Assembly: GCA_003695015.1 (NCBI GenBank)
Contig: RFJD01000334.1
Coordinates: forward strand, 1-15,491
From: Verrucomicrobiota bacterium
GTDB taxonomy: Bacteria; Verrucomicrobiota; Verrucomicrobiia; Limisphaerales; J093
Length of the DNA stretch: 15,491 nucleotides
Reading direction: 5' to 3'
Part shown: positions 7,483-14,125 of the stretch, in pieces
Position numbering within the stretch: position 1 is the stretch's first letter
Layout: the number at the start of each line of letters is the position of its first letter
Position numbers and translations under genes: made by a program
Notes under the pieces: model-generated
What the model was told of the DNA's origin: nothing
The model's input: the letters and a program-made list of their open reading frames with translations, nothing else
Database searches by the model: none

Positions 7483-8205
7483 ATGCTGTTCGCCTCCGTC
7501 ATCCCGCTTCAGTTGGCTTCGATCGAGGGCTTCCTGTTCTTCCTGATCATCGTCGGGTTGTCGGCCCTTTCGAACTGGCTGCAGAAACGCCAACAGGCCG
7601 CCCAACAGGCAAAGGAAGAGGAGGAAGGTTCCGGGCCCGGCGAAGGCCGGGTGCCGGATTGGGAGGCGGAGTTGCGCCGGTTGTTGGGACAGGAGGAGGT
7701 CGGGCGTCCGGCGCCCAAGCCGCCTCCGCGCCTGCGGGAGGAGCGTCCTCCGCAACCGATCGTGATGGAGGTTCCTTCCTACCGCGAGACCCGACCGCCC
7801 GTGGTTTCGGAGGCCGCCGAAGCCGAGGCCAGGAAACTGGCCCGGCAGGTGGAGCAGGCCGACGAGGAGGTGCGGCGGCGGCAGGCGCTGATTCGGCAGC
7901 GGGTCGAACAGGTCCGGCAATCCGCGACCCGCCAAGTTCAGCGGTTGGACGCCGAGGTGGCGCAGCGGGCCACGCGCTTCTTGAAGGAGGGCTGGCGGGG
8001 GCCGGCGTTTCCCACCACGGCCGAGCGTCGCAGCCAGCGGCGGCCGGTGCCCCCTTCGGTGCGCCGCCTGTTTGAGGCGCTGCGGAACCCGGATGCGGCG
8101 CGCGAGGCGGTGATCGCCTACGAGGTGCTGGGGCCGCCGAAGGCTTTGGGCTCCCGTCCGGCCGCGGCGTGGGAATACCACCTGCCGCCCGCCGAGCAGG
8201 CCTAG
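7483..8205 (+). CDS. Membrane-anchored coiled-coil protein of unknown function, floA-linked
   Basis: I do not recognise a named family. The 240-residue protein has one hydrophobic segment at about 13-30 (IEGFLFFLIIVGLSALSNWL in part). It is followed by a charged, Gln/Glu-rich linker, a Pro/Arg-rich stretch (75-107), a predicted helical coiled-coil region (108-168, Glu/Arg/Gln heptads) and a compact C-terminal motif LRNPDAAREAVIAYEVLGPPKAL (200-222, given here in pieces: AREAVIAYE, LGPPKAL). Similar 'REA...E(I/V)LGPP' tails occur in uncharacterised proteins of planctomycetes and Verrucomicrobia, from general knowledge. It is most likely inner-membrane anchored with a cytoplasmic body. The position 53 bases after floA suggests a third partner of the NfeD-FloA pair. 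The ATG lacks a clear ribosome site. Confidence 0.7.
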   Translation: MLFASVIPLQLASIEGFLFFLIIVGLSALSNWLQKRQQAAQQAKEEEEGSGPGEGRVPDWEAELRRLLGQEEVGRPAPKPPPRLREERPPQPIVMEVPSYRETRPPVVSEAAEAEARKLARQVEQADEEVRRRQALIRQRVEQVRQSATRQVQRLDAEVAQRATRFLKEGWRGPAFPTTAERRSQRRPVPPSVRRLFEALRNPDAAREAVIAYEVLGPPKALGSRPAAAWEYHLPPAEQA

Positions 8206-8220
8206 CGGCCCGCGGCCGCT
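8204..8220. terminator. Palindrome at the convergent gene end
   Basis: AGCGGCC (8204-8210), loop CGC, GGCCGCT (8214-8220): a perfect 7-bp inverted repeat that begins inside the TAG stop of the coiled-coil gene and sits between two converging transcription units. It would fold in RNA from either strand. It has no T-tract, so any termination role is tentative. Confidence 0.35.
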
Positions 8221-8230
8221 GCCGCCCTGC

Positions 8231-10009
8231 TCAGAGTCCGGGGCCGAACCGGAGTCGGAGGAACCGGGCGCGGTGGCCGGCGGCAAGGGTTGTCACGTAC
8301 CGGATGGTTTCGGATTCCTCGTCCCGGGCCACCCAGTGGGTTTCGACGGCGTCCGGATCCCGGCTCCACGGCCCCGCGAGGGAATCGGCGGCTTCGACTT
8401 CGAGTGCGGCGCCGGCCCGCTTCAGCGGTCGTTGAATCGTCAGCCGGAGCTGGCCGGCGGCGGTTTCCCAGCTCCAAGGCGGATCCTGCTTGCGTTGAGG
8501 GTCCCGGCCCAGCGTGTATTCGGCCAGGTTGGAGAGGCGGTCGCCGTCCGGATCGGCTTCCGGCGCGGCGAGCGGGTTGGTCGCGGCGTCAGGACCGAAG
8601 TGTTCCGCGGCCCATGTGACGTAGTCGTAAGGGGTGGTGAAGGCCCGCGGCAGGGATGTGGTGGCGCCTTGGTCGTTCGAGCAACGAACCGCCGCCCAAT
8701 AGGTCGTGTGGGCGTGCAGGCCGGCGACCGGAAGCGTGGTTTCCACCGGGGAGAAGCCGGCCGGCAGCGTGACGGGATCGGGCTGGGGATCGAGTTGGTT
8801 GGGATCGGCTCCGAGCAGCCACGTCACACGGGTTTCGCTGCCGCAGGGGTTGACGATCGCCCGCAGCCCGGTCTCCGCAGCCGCGGGATCGGGCGGCAGG
8901 ACGGTGGCCGTGGGAGGCGGCCAGCGGTCCGGCGTCAACAGGATGATCCGGCTGTTGAGGTTGTCGGTGCCATCGAGGTGGCCCTTGGCCAGGATGTGGC
9001 CCGCGTCGTTGACGGCCACGGCCGAGTCGAGGATCAGATCGCCGGCGTCGCTCAGCTCGTTGAGGTCCTCGGCCACCCAGCGGGTTCCGGACCAGTGCCA
9101 GCGGATGGGGGTGGTTTCCCAAGGTTCCTTCACATGCCAGCCGTACCCCACCAAGATGCCGTGGTTGTTCAGGTCGCTCGGTTGGGCGGCTTCCGGGGAA
9201 CCCTGGGTGGGCAGGGGCAGGTCGATGATGTCGGTGCCGTTGGTCGCCACCCACGGGACGATGATGCGTGCGTCCACGCGATAAGTGATGTGGCGGCCGC
9301 CGGTCCAGCCGAGGTCGTTGAGCACCGTGGGGATGACGGAGGCGCCGGAGACCACCAGATCGTGGCTGCTGCCGTCGGGGTTTCGGAGAAAGGCGTGGTA
9401 GGCGTTGGTCTGGTTCCATGTGCCGAGCACCTGGCCGGCGTCGTTGAGGGCCACGGCGGAGGCGTGCAGGGCTTCCGGCGTGAGGTCGGTCTTCAACCCG
9501 GTCTGCGGGTCGAACAGGTAAATGTGTTCCCGGGCGTCGGTGGAGCTTTCGGAGGAGCCGTTGAGGGTGGCCTGCCCGAGGACCAGGCCCAGGGTGTTCA
9601 GGTCGGCCACCATGCTGCGGGTGACCCGGCCGAAGTAATAATGGCAGTCGTGGCTGTCGCAGGACCAGTAACCCCAATGATGGCTCCCCCACGGCTCGAT
9701 GCGGATGACCCCGTTTTGCCAGACCACCACGCCGGTTTCGCCGTCGTTGCCGGCCACCATGCCGGTGATGTTGTGGACACGGGGCACGAAGGACGGCCCG
9801 GCTTCGGGGGGAGACACCGGAACGAACCGGTGGAAGTACGGCAGGTCCGCCCATTGCCCGGCGCTCCAACCGGTGAGGTCGGTGGCGCTGTAAAACCCGG
9901 GCGCGGCATCGGCGGCGTGCGACTGGATCGCCGGCAGACCGGGACCGAGGCAGGCCAGCGCGAGAAACCGTCGGCCCCGGGAGAGGCGGCGCAGGAAAGG
10001 CCCAATCAT
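8231..10009 (-). CDS. Secreted HAF-repeat / Fn3-like protein with Ca-binding-like C-terminal segment
   Basis: A 592-residue exported protein of unknown role. The N-terminus (1-33) is a signal peptide with Arg-rich start and hydrophobic FLALACLGPGLPA. Residues 77-357 hold about five or six HAF-like units, recognisable by 'ALNDAGQVLGTW...AFL' (187-208), 'DLNNHGILVGYGW' (279-291) and 'AVNDAGHILAKGH' (332-344). Residues 363-459 resemble a fibronectin-III domain of the sort common in Verrucomicrobia (ETRVTWLLG, GLHAHTTYWAAVRC, RAFTTP). DPDGDRLSNLAEYTLGRDP (486-504) is the dockerin/thrombospondin-3-like acidic loop frequent in secreted verrucomicrobial proteins. A beta-rich tail (517-588) follows. 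The ATG is the only plausible start: no GTG or TTG lies in the signal peptide, and the -10 box is only 6 bases upstream. It converges on the coiled-coil gene. Confidence 0.78.
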   Translation of the reverse strand: MIGPFLRRLSRGRRFLALACLGPGLPAIQSHAADAAPGFYSATDLTGWSAGQWADLPYFHRFVPVSPPEAGPSFVPRVHNITGMVAGNDGETGVVVWQNGVIRIEPWGSHHWGYWSCDSHDCHYYFGRVTRSMVADLNTLGLVLGQATLNGSSESSTDAREHIYLFDPQTGLKTDLTPEALHASAVALNDAGQVLGTWNQTNAYHAFLRNPDGSSHDLVVSGASVIPTVLNDLGWTGGRHITYRVDARIIVPWVATNGTDIIDLPLPTQGSPEAAQPSDLNNHGILVGYGWHVKEPWETTPIRWHWSGTRWVAEDLNELSDAGDLILDSAVAVNDAGHILAKGHLDGTDNLNSRIILLTPDRWPPPTATVLPPDPAAAETGLRAIVNPCGSETRVTWLLGADPNQLDPQPDPVTLPAGFSPVETTLPVAGLHAHTTYWAAVRCSNDQGATTSLPRAFTTPYDYVTWAAEHFGPDAATNPLAAPEADPDGDRLSNLAEYTLGRDPQRKQDPPWSWETAAGQLRLTIQRPLKRAGAALEVEAADSLAGPWSRDPDAVETHWVARDEESETIRYVTTLAAGHRARFLRLRFGPGL

Positions 10010-10015
10010 GGCCGC

Positions 10016-10043
10016 AAGGTAACCGGGATGGGTGTCAAGTCAA
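10016..10043 (-). promoter_or_regulatory. Promoter of the secreted HAF-repeat gene, implying a leaderless mRNA
   Basis: On the minus strand TTGACT (10043-10038) and TACCTT (10021-10016) are 16 bases apart. Only six bases lie between the -10 box and the ATG at 10009, so the expected start nucleotide coincides with the start codon. No Shine-Dalgarno sequence is present. The rest of the 124-base gap to the reductase holds a bulged hairpin (10045-10078) and nothing else I can name. Confidence 0.5.
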
Positions 10044-10133
10044 CCTGAGCCACGTCATGGCTGGAGCTTATGACTCAGCCAAGGCGCGTCCGTGTGGGGG
10101 GCGGTTGGGAACGGGGTGCGGAGGCCGGTTGGT

Positions 10134-11174
10134 TCACTCCAATCGCAACCGCTTCAGGGCCTCGGTCTCGTAGGCTTGGGCGCAATAGTCGGCCAGAACT
10201 TCCCGGTCTGCCGCGCTCAGACCGGGATCGGCGTGGAGGACGCGGAGGTTCGCGTCGATCTCCTCCGGCGTGCGCATGCCGATGCAGAGCAGGTCCACGC
10301 GGTCGTCTTGGAGGACCCAGCGGATGGCGGCGGCGGGGAGGCGCCGGGCTTGGTGAGGCGGGAAGTCGGGCACGACCTTGCGGGCCCAGGCGCCGAGCAG
10401 GCCGGCGCCGATGACCTTCATGGCCACGATGCCCATCCCGCGGGCGCGGGCCTCAGCCAGACAGGCATCCCGCAGGGCCTGCATGCGCGGTGAATGGAGC
10501 TGGTCATACCCGCGGGGAATGTAGCCGTAGGCCAGCATGCAGAGATCGAACCCGCCGGTGCGAATCAGCGCCAGGGCCTTGTCGAAATAGCCGTGGGCCG
10601 AGAAGCCGATGAACCGGCAGAGCTTTTCCTCCCGCAGCTTCCGCAGTTCGCTGTGAACCCGCATGGCTTGGGCGACGCTCATCTGCTGCAGGCCGGGCGT
10701 GCCGTGGATGAGCAGGGCGTCGGCGTGGTCGGTTCGCAACTGGCTCAGGCAGCGTTCCACCGCCGGGCGGACCCGGGCCGGATCGGTGGTTTCGATCTTG
10801 GTCGTCAGGAACACCTCCTGCCGGAGGTCCTCGAGGGCGCGCCCGAGGATGTCCTGGCTTTCCATGTAATTGCCGGCGGTGTCGAAGTAGCGCAGCCCGC
10901 GCGCATGGGCGTGGCGGACCAAGGCGATGCGCCGGTCGTAGGAGAGCGGGTTGCCCCAGCGCCGGGGCAGGGCCGTCCCACCGTAGGCCAGCCGGGGCAG
11001 ACGCATCCCCGTCCGGCCCAAGGGGCGGGAGGGCGGCGGCGCGGGTGCGGCTTCCGGCGCGGAATCGGCCCCCATGGCCCACGGGTCGAAACCGGCCGCC
11101 AGGGTGGCGGCGGTCGCCGCGGTCCCGTGAAGGAACCGGCGCCGGGGAAACGAACGGTTGGACGAAGGTTGCAT
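10134..11174 (-). CDS. Tat-exported aldo/keto reductase
   Basis: A 346-residue oxidoreductase. The N-terminus has a twin-arginine signal (PRRRFLHG at 10-17, then an Ala-rich hydrophobic stretch to about residue 28), so it should be folded with cofactor in the cytoplasm and exported. The AKR tetrad is visible: Asp98 (YFDTA), Tyr103 (GNYMES), Lys126 (TTK) and His157 (LIHG). LGRTGMRLPRLAYGG (52-66) is the usual AKR N-terminal strand, and IGFSAHG (189-195) and VMK-like AMKVIGAG (251-258) mark later strands. No 4Fe-4S ferredoxin tail, found in some relatives, is present. Substrate unknown. It starts 26 bases after the acyltransferase-ankyrin gene on the same strand and may be the last gene of that operon. 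No clear ribosome site. Confidence 0.85.
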   Translation of the reverse strand: MQPSSNRSFPRRRFLHGTAATAATLAAGFDPWAMGADSAPEAAPAPPPSRPLGRTGMRLPRLAYGGTALPRRWGNPLSYDRRIALVRHAHARGLRYFDTAGNYMESQDILGRALEDLRQEVFLTTKIETTDPARVRPAVERCLSQLRTDHADALLIHGTPGLQQMSVAQAMRVHSELRKLREEKLCRFIGFSAHGYFDKALALIRTGGFDLCMLAYGYIPRGYDQLHSPRMQALRDACLAEARARGMGIVAMKVIGAGLLGAWARKVVPDFPPHQARRLPAAAIRWVLQDDRVDLLCIGMRTPEEIDANLRVLHADPGLSAADREVLADYCAQAYETEALKRLRLE

Positions 11175-11200
11175 CGGCGGGCCTGATGAAGTCCGGCAGA

Positions 11201-12919
11201 TCACCCGGCCGTGCCTTCCGGAACCGCCGGCAATGGGCGGGTCTTGCCGGGGCGGGTGCGCTTGCCGTTGAGCAGGGTGCCGATCCACGTATAGCGGACG
11301 CACTTGTCGTACACGAACAGGAGGACCCCGACGGTCACGGCGCTGACCATGGCCAGCTTCAGCCAGGCCGGCAGGGGCCACTCTTGCACCCAGGCTTGGA
11401 GCACGATGACCAGGGGCAGGTGGCTCAGGTACAGCCAGTAGGAGGAGTCGGAGATGTAGCGAATCGTCTTGTTTTCCCGGCGCAGGAGGCGGCGGAACAG
11501 CCCCAGGGAACCAAACGTCATCATCCAGGCATAAAGGGCCTGGAGGACCATCGAGACCGGACGCCACGCCGCCGGCGGGAGAATGGCTTCCCGGAAACCG
11601 AGTCGGCCGGTGGCGCATTCCAGAGCCACCGGGAAGACCAGGAAGGTCGCGACCGGCAGCATCCACTTCCAGCCGCGGCCCAGCCGGCCTTCGTCGTCGC
11701 GGGCGTCGAAGTAGAGCACGCCGAACCCGAAGAACAGGATGTAGTAGAAGAAGATGTGCGGGATGGGGATGATGCCCATCGAGATGTCGGGACCGAACCC
11801 GCCGTTGGACTCGCCCATGAACCACTGCGGGATCAGGGTCAACGGCGTCAGCCACAGCAGATTCCATGGCGAAAGCACCCACCGGCGCAGCGGTTGTTTC
11901 CAGCCGAAGCGCTCCGCCAGCCGGGCATACAGGGCAAAGCAGGCGACGAACCAGCAGAGGAACCAGAGGAACCAGATCAGGATGAACACCGGCGTGTAAA
12001 GGAGCCGGAACCAGAGGGCCTGCAGTTTGCCGGCGGGACGGCCGCCGTTGCGCGCCTGCGACTGCCCGGGCGTCACGAGGGGAACGCCCAGCCCGGCCAG
12101 ACGCTCCTCCACCACGCGGCGTCCGGCCTCGACCGCCTGCCGGTCCAGCGGCAACTGGAGCGAGCCGGCGATCCAGGCGGTGATCTGCCACGGCGCATGG
12201 GCGCTGTTACGGGCGGTGTCGCCCTCATACGCCCGGATTTGGGGGTCGATGCCCCGGGCGAGCAACAACTCGACGATGTTGGTGCGACCCAGGAACGCGG
12301 CCGCATGGAGGGCGGTGCGACCGTCGCGGTTGCGCGCGTTGACGTCGGCGCCGTGATCGAGCAACCAGCGGGCCACGTCTTCCCGGCCGACCAGGGCCGC
12401 CCAAGTCAACGGCGTGAAGCCGTGCTGCGGATGGCGGGTGTCGAGGTCGAGCCCCTCGGCCAGGCGCGCCTCCAACGCGCCGAGGTCGCCCGAGCGGACG
12501 GCCTCCCAGACGTTGCCGGGTTCCTGTTGGCGGGCCACTTCGGCGGCGCGGCGTTCCTGGCCGGCGCGGTAGGCATAGCCGGTGGCCCAGGTCATGGCCG
12601 GCACCACGGTGATCAGGCCCAGCATGCAGGGGATGAAGATCCGGCGGAACCGGTGCCAGATCAGGGCGCGCAGGCCGCGTTTGCGCCAGAGCATGGCGGT
12701 GAAGAAGCCGCTGATCATGAAGAAGAGCTGCATGCGGAACCCGTGCGACCAGAACTGAAAGAGGTAGATGCCCTGGCTTTGGCTGACGTCCTGCACCATC
12801 CAACCGAAGCCGGCGGCGAAGGAAAGCGCGGCATGGTAGATGATCCCCAGCAGCATGGCGCTGGCACGGAGGGCGTCCAAATCGTGACGTCGGGTGTCGG
12901 CAGGGGTCGTTTCGCTCAT
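11201..12919 (-). CDS. Acyltransferase-3 family membrane protein with inserted ankyrin repeats
   Basis: A 572-residue inner-membrane enzyme of the acyltransferase-3 / glucan-succinyltransferase (OpgC/MdoC-like) type, which transfers acyl groups to periplasmic or surface glycans. Family marks: DLDALRA with His29 in IIYHA (TM1, about 17-36), LFFMISGFF (65-73, TM2), the basic loop WRKRGLRALIWHRFRRIFIP in part (78-97), and the C-terminal SSYWLYLSHLPLV (492-503). Between TM3 (about 95-116) and TM4 (about 306-330) lies an insertion of about 180 residues: ankyrin repeats near 136-161, 167-195 and 199-229, a partial fourth, and a cap at 243-277. The basic TM2-TM3 loop should be cytoplasmic, which puts the ankyrin insertion in the periplasm. 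About ten membrane helices in all. The gene starts 40 bases after the LTxxQ-ankyrin gene; no clear ribosome site. Acyl donor and acceptor unknown. Confidence 0.82.
   Translation of the reverse strand: MSETTPADTRRHDLDALRASAMLLGIIYHAALSFAAGFGWMVQDVSQSQGIYLFQFWSHGFRMQLFFMISGFFTAMLWRKRGLRALIWHRFRRIFIPCMLGLITVVPAMTWATGYAYRAGQERRAAEVARQQEPGNVWEAVRSGDLGALEARLAEGLDLDTRHPQHGFTPLTWAALVGREDVARWLLDHGADVNARNRDGRTALHAAAFLGRTNIVELLLARGIDPQIRAYEGDTARNSAHAPWQITAWIAGSLQLPLDRQAVEAGRRVVEERLAGLGVPLVTPGQSQARNGGRPAGKLQALWFRLLYTPVFILIWFLWFLCWFVACFALYARLAERFGWKQPLRRWVLSPWNLLWLTPLTLIPQWFMGESNGGFGPDISMGIIPIPHIFFYYILFFGFGVLYFDARDDEGRLGRGWKWMLPVATFLVFPVALECATGRLGFREAILPPAAWRPVSMVLQALYAWMMTFGSLGLFRRLLRRENKTIRYISDSSYWLYLSHLPLVIVLQAWVQEWPLPAWLKLAMVSAVTVGVLLFVYDKCVRYTWIGTLLNGKRTRPGKTRPLPAVPEGTAG
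12086..12514 (-). repeat. Ankyrin module copy 2, in the acyltransferase
   Basis: Encodes residues 136-278 of the acyltransferase. It aligns without a gap to residues 139-281 of the upstream sensor-like protein; by my hand count 59 of 143 positions are identical. The similarity continues past the ankyrin repeats into a shared cap (W..I..IA..LQ..LD.QA...GR). Confidence 0.8.
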
Positions 12920-12959
12920 CGGAAAAGCATGGGGAGTGGAACCGGTTGGCGCTTGGACT

Positions 12960-13829
12960 TCATGGGGCCGCGGAGGGTTTCCGGGCCATGGCGGCTCGCA
13001 GCAGTTCCGCGACCTTCTTCCGGCCTTCGAGGGTGGCTTGCTTGTCCAGTTGGACTTGGAGGATGTCGGCGATGAACTGGATGGTTTCCCAGTCGGCCTC
13101 CATGGCCTCGAGCGGCGTCTTGCCGTCGCGGTTGCGGGCGAAGGGGTCGGCCCCGTGGGCCAGCAGGAGGCGGACGCATGCGCTCTGGCCGAAAAAGGCG
13201 GCGGCGTGGAGGGCGGTGTTGCCGTCGGAGAGCGGCTGGTTGACGTCGGCGCCGGCGGCCAAAAGGAGTTGGACCGCCTCGGGTTGGCCGTGCATGGCGG
13301 CGACGGCCAGGGGGGTGGTGCCGAAGGCGAGGTCCAGTTCGTTGACGTCGGCGCCGCGTTGCAGGTGGCGCTGGATGGCTTGGGTGTCGCCGGTGGCGGC
13401 GGCGTACCAGATGTGGTCCACGCGGCCTTTGGGATCGGGTTTTTCGCCGGCCAGCCGGAGGCGCTTGAGGCGTGCCTCGCGCACCATGGCCACCAGGCGG
13501 TGGCGTTGGTCCTCGGTCAGGAGCGGTTCGAGTCGGCGGTCCACCCGCTGCTGGATGGCGCCCATGGTCATCACCGCCCGGTACCATTCACCGGCCAGGT
13601 CTCGGACGGCCTCGCGGATGGCCGGACGAATGGCCTCGACCTGTTCCGGGGTGAGGTCGAGGCGGTCCCGGTACTTGGCCAGCCAGGCTTCGCCGAATTC
13701 CTCTTGGGTGGGGAGCGCCGGAGGCGACCGGCGGGCCAGCGTGTAGCCGGCCAGGCCGCCGATGGCGACGCCCAGCGCGAAGACCAGCGCCAGATACAGG
13801 AGCAGAATGCCGGTCGAGCGGGACTTCAT
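12960..13829 (-). CDS. Membrane-anchored LTxxQ (Spy/CnrX-like) protein with C-terminal ankyrin repeats
   Basis: A 289-residue envelope protein. One membrane anchor at about 8-32 is followed by a helical domain (40-125) with two LTxxQ-type motifs, LTPEQ (59-63) and LTEDQ (104-108). These are the signature of the Spy/CpxP and CnrX/ZraP periplasmic stress and metal-sensor group. Residues 136-242 hold three full and one partial ankyrin repeat (TTPLAVAAMHG, TALHAAAFFG, LLLAHGADP, DGKTPLEAM), then a helical cap at 245-278 shared with the downstream acyltransferase. The body is predicted periplasmic. No HxxxH metal site like that of CnrX is evident. The ATG overlaps the stop of the 99-residue gene (ATGA), so it is coupled to it. 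Likely the sensor arm of the sigma-factor system; role inferred from context and motifs. Confidence 0.78.
   Translation of the reverse strand: MKSRSTGILLLYLALVFALGVAIGGLAGYTLARRSPPALPTQEEFGEAWLAKYRDRLDLTPEQVEAIRPAIREAVRDLAGEWYRAVMTMGAIQQRVDRRLEPLLTEDQRHRLVAMVREARLKRLRLAGEKPDPKGRVDHIWYAAATGDTQAIQRHLQRGADVNELDLAFGTTPLAVAAMHGQPEAVQLLLAAGADVNQPLSDGNTALHAAAFFGQSACVRLLLAHGADPFARNRDGKTPLEAMEADWETIQFIADILQVQLDKQATLEGRKKVAELLRAAMARKPSAAP
12987..13415 (-). repeat. Ankyrin module copy 1, in the LTxxQ sensor-like protein
   Basis: Encodes residues 139-281 of the LTxxQ protein and pairs with 12086-12514. The best-kept stretch is DGxTALHAAAF, and at DNA level the two genes also share a run around GGAGGGCGGTG on the plus strand (near 12308 and 13208). 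Confidence 0.8.
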
Positions 13830-14125
13830 GGGGTGGCCAGCGTGGTCAGGGCGATTTGGGAGGTGGTGAAGACATCGCGTCGAACCGTGTGCAGGCCGGC
13901 CAGGCTCAGCACCACCGTGACGGCCAACAACACGCAGGCCGCCGCGAGGGTGGGGCGCAGGACCCGGCGGAGGACGAGCGGATCCCAGGCGGCCGGTTCC
14001 TGCGGGGGAAGGGCGCGAAGGAGGTCCCGGACCGCGGGCCGGGTCACGGGCGACGGAGCGGCCGCGGGCGTCCGGGCGGCCGCCCGGAGCAATCGTTGCA
14101 GGGGATCGGACGCGGATGGTTTCAT
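13826..14125 (-). CDS. Small single-pass membrane protein, candidate anti-sigma factor
   Basis: A 99-residue protein with no family I can name from sequence. Residues 1-56 are cytosolic by charge, with two short amphipathic segments (LQRLLRAAAR at 9-18 and AVRDLLRALP at 31-40) separated by a Pro/Ala linker. A single membrane helix spans about 57-78, and a 21-residue tail lies outside. Size and plan match CnrY-type anti-sigma factors, in which two cytosolic helices clamp the ECF sigma factor. The gene overlaps the sigma-factor stop by ATGA at its start and the LTxxQ gene start by ATGA at its end, so all three should be made in fixed ratio. The anti-sigma role is inference from context and topology. 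Confidence 0.72.
   Translation of the reverse strand: MKPSASDPLQRLLRAAARTPAAAPSPVTRPAVRDLLRALPPQEPAAWDPLVLRRVLRPTLAAACVLLAVTVVLSLAGLHTVRRDVFTTSQIALTTLATP

Noticed and set aside
8273..10048. 591-codon open frame on the plus strand
   Set aside because: It is the antisense shadow of the secreted HAF-repeat gene; the translation is Gly/Arg/Val-rich with no domain, typical of an open antisense frame in GC-rich DNA.
10045..10078. Bulged inverted repeat CTGAG..GTCAT / ATGAC.TCAG as a terminator of the reductase gene or an operator
   Set aside because: The stem is interrupted by a 4-5 base bulge and there is no T-tract; too weak to call.
11175..12191. Upstream extension of the aldo/keto reductase frame to 685 codons
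   Set aside because: The extra part is an out-of-frame shadow of the acyltransferase gene, and the Tat signal sits exactly at the ATG at 11174.
11045..13075. 676-codon open frame on the plus strand over the acyltransferase gene
   Set aside because: Low-complexity Glu/Gln/Gly/Pro translation with no recognisable domain, opposite a gene with clear membrane helices and ankyrin repeats.
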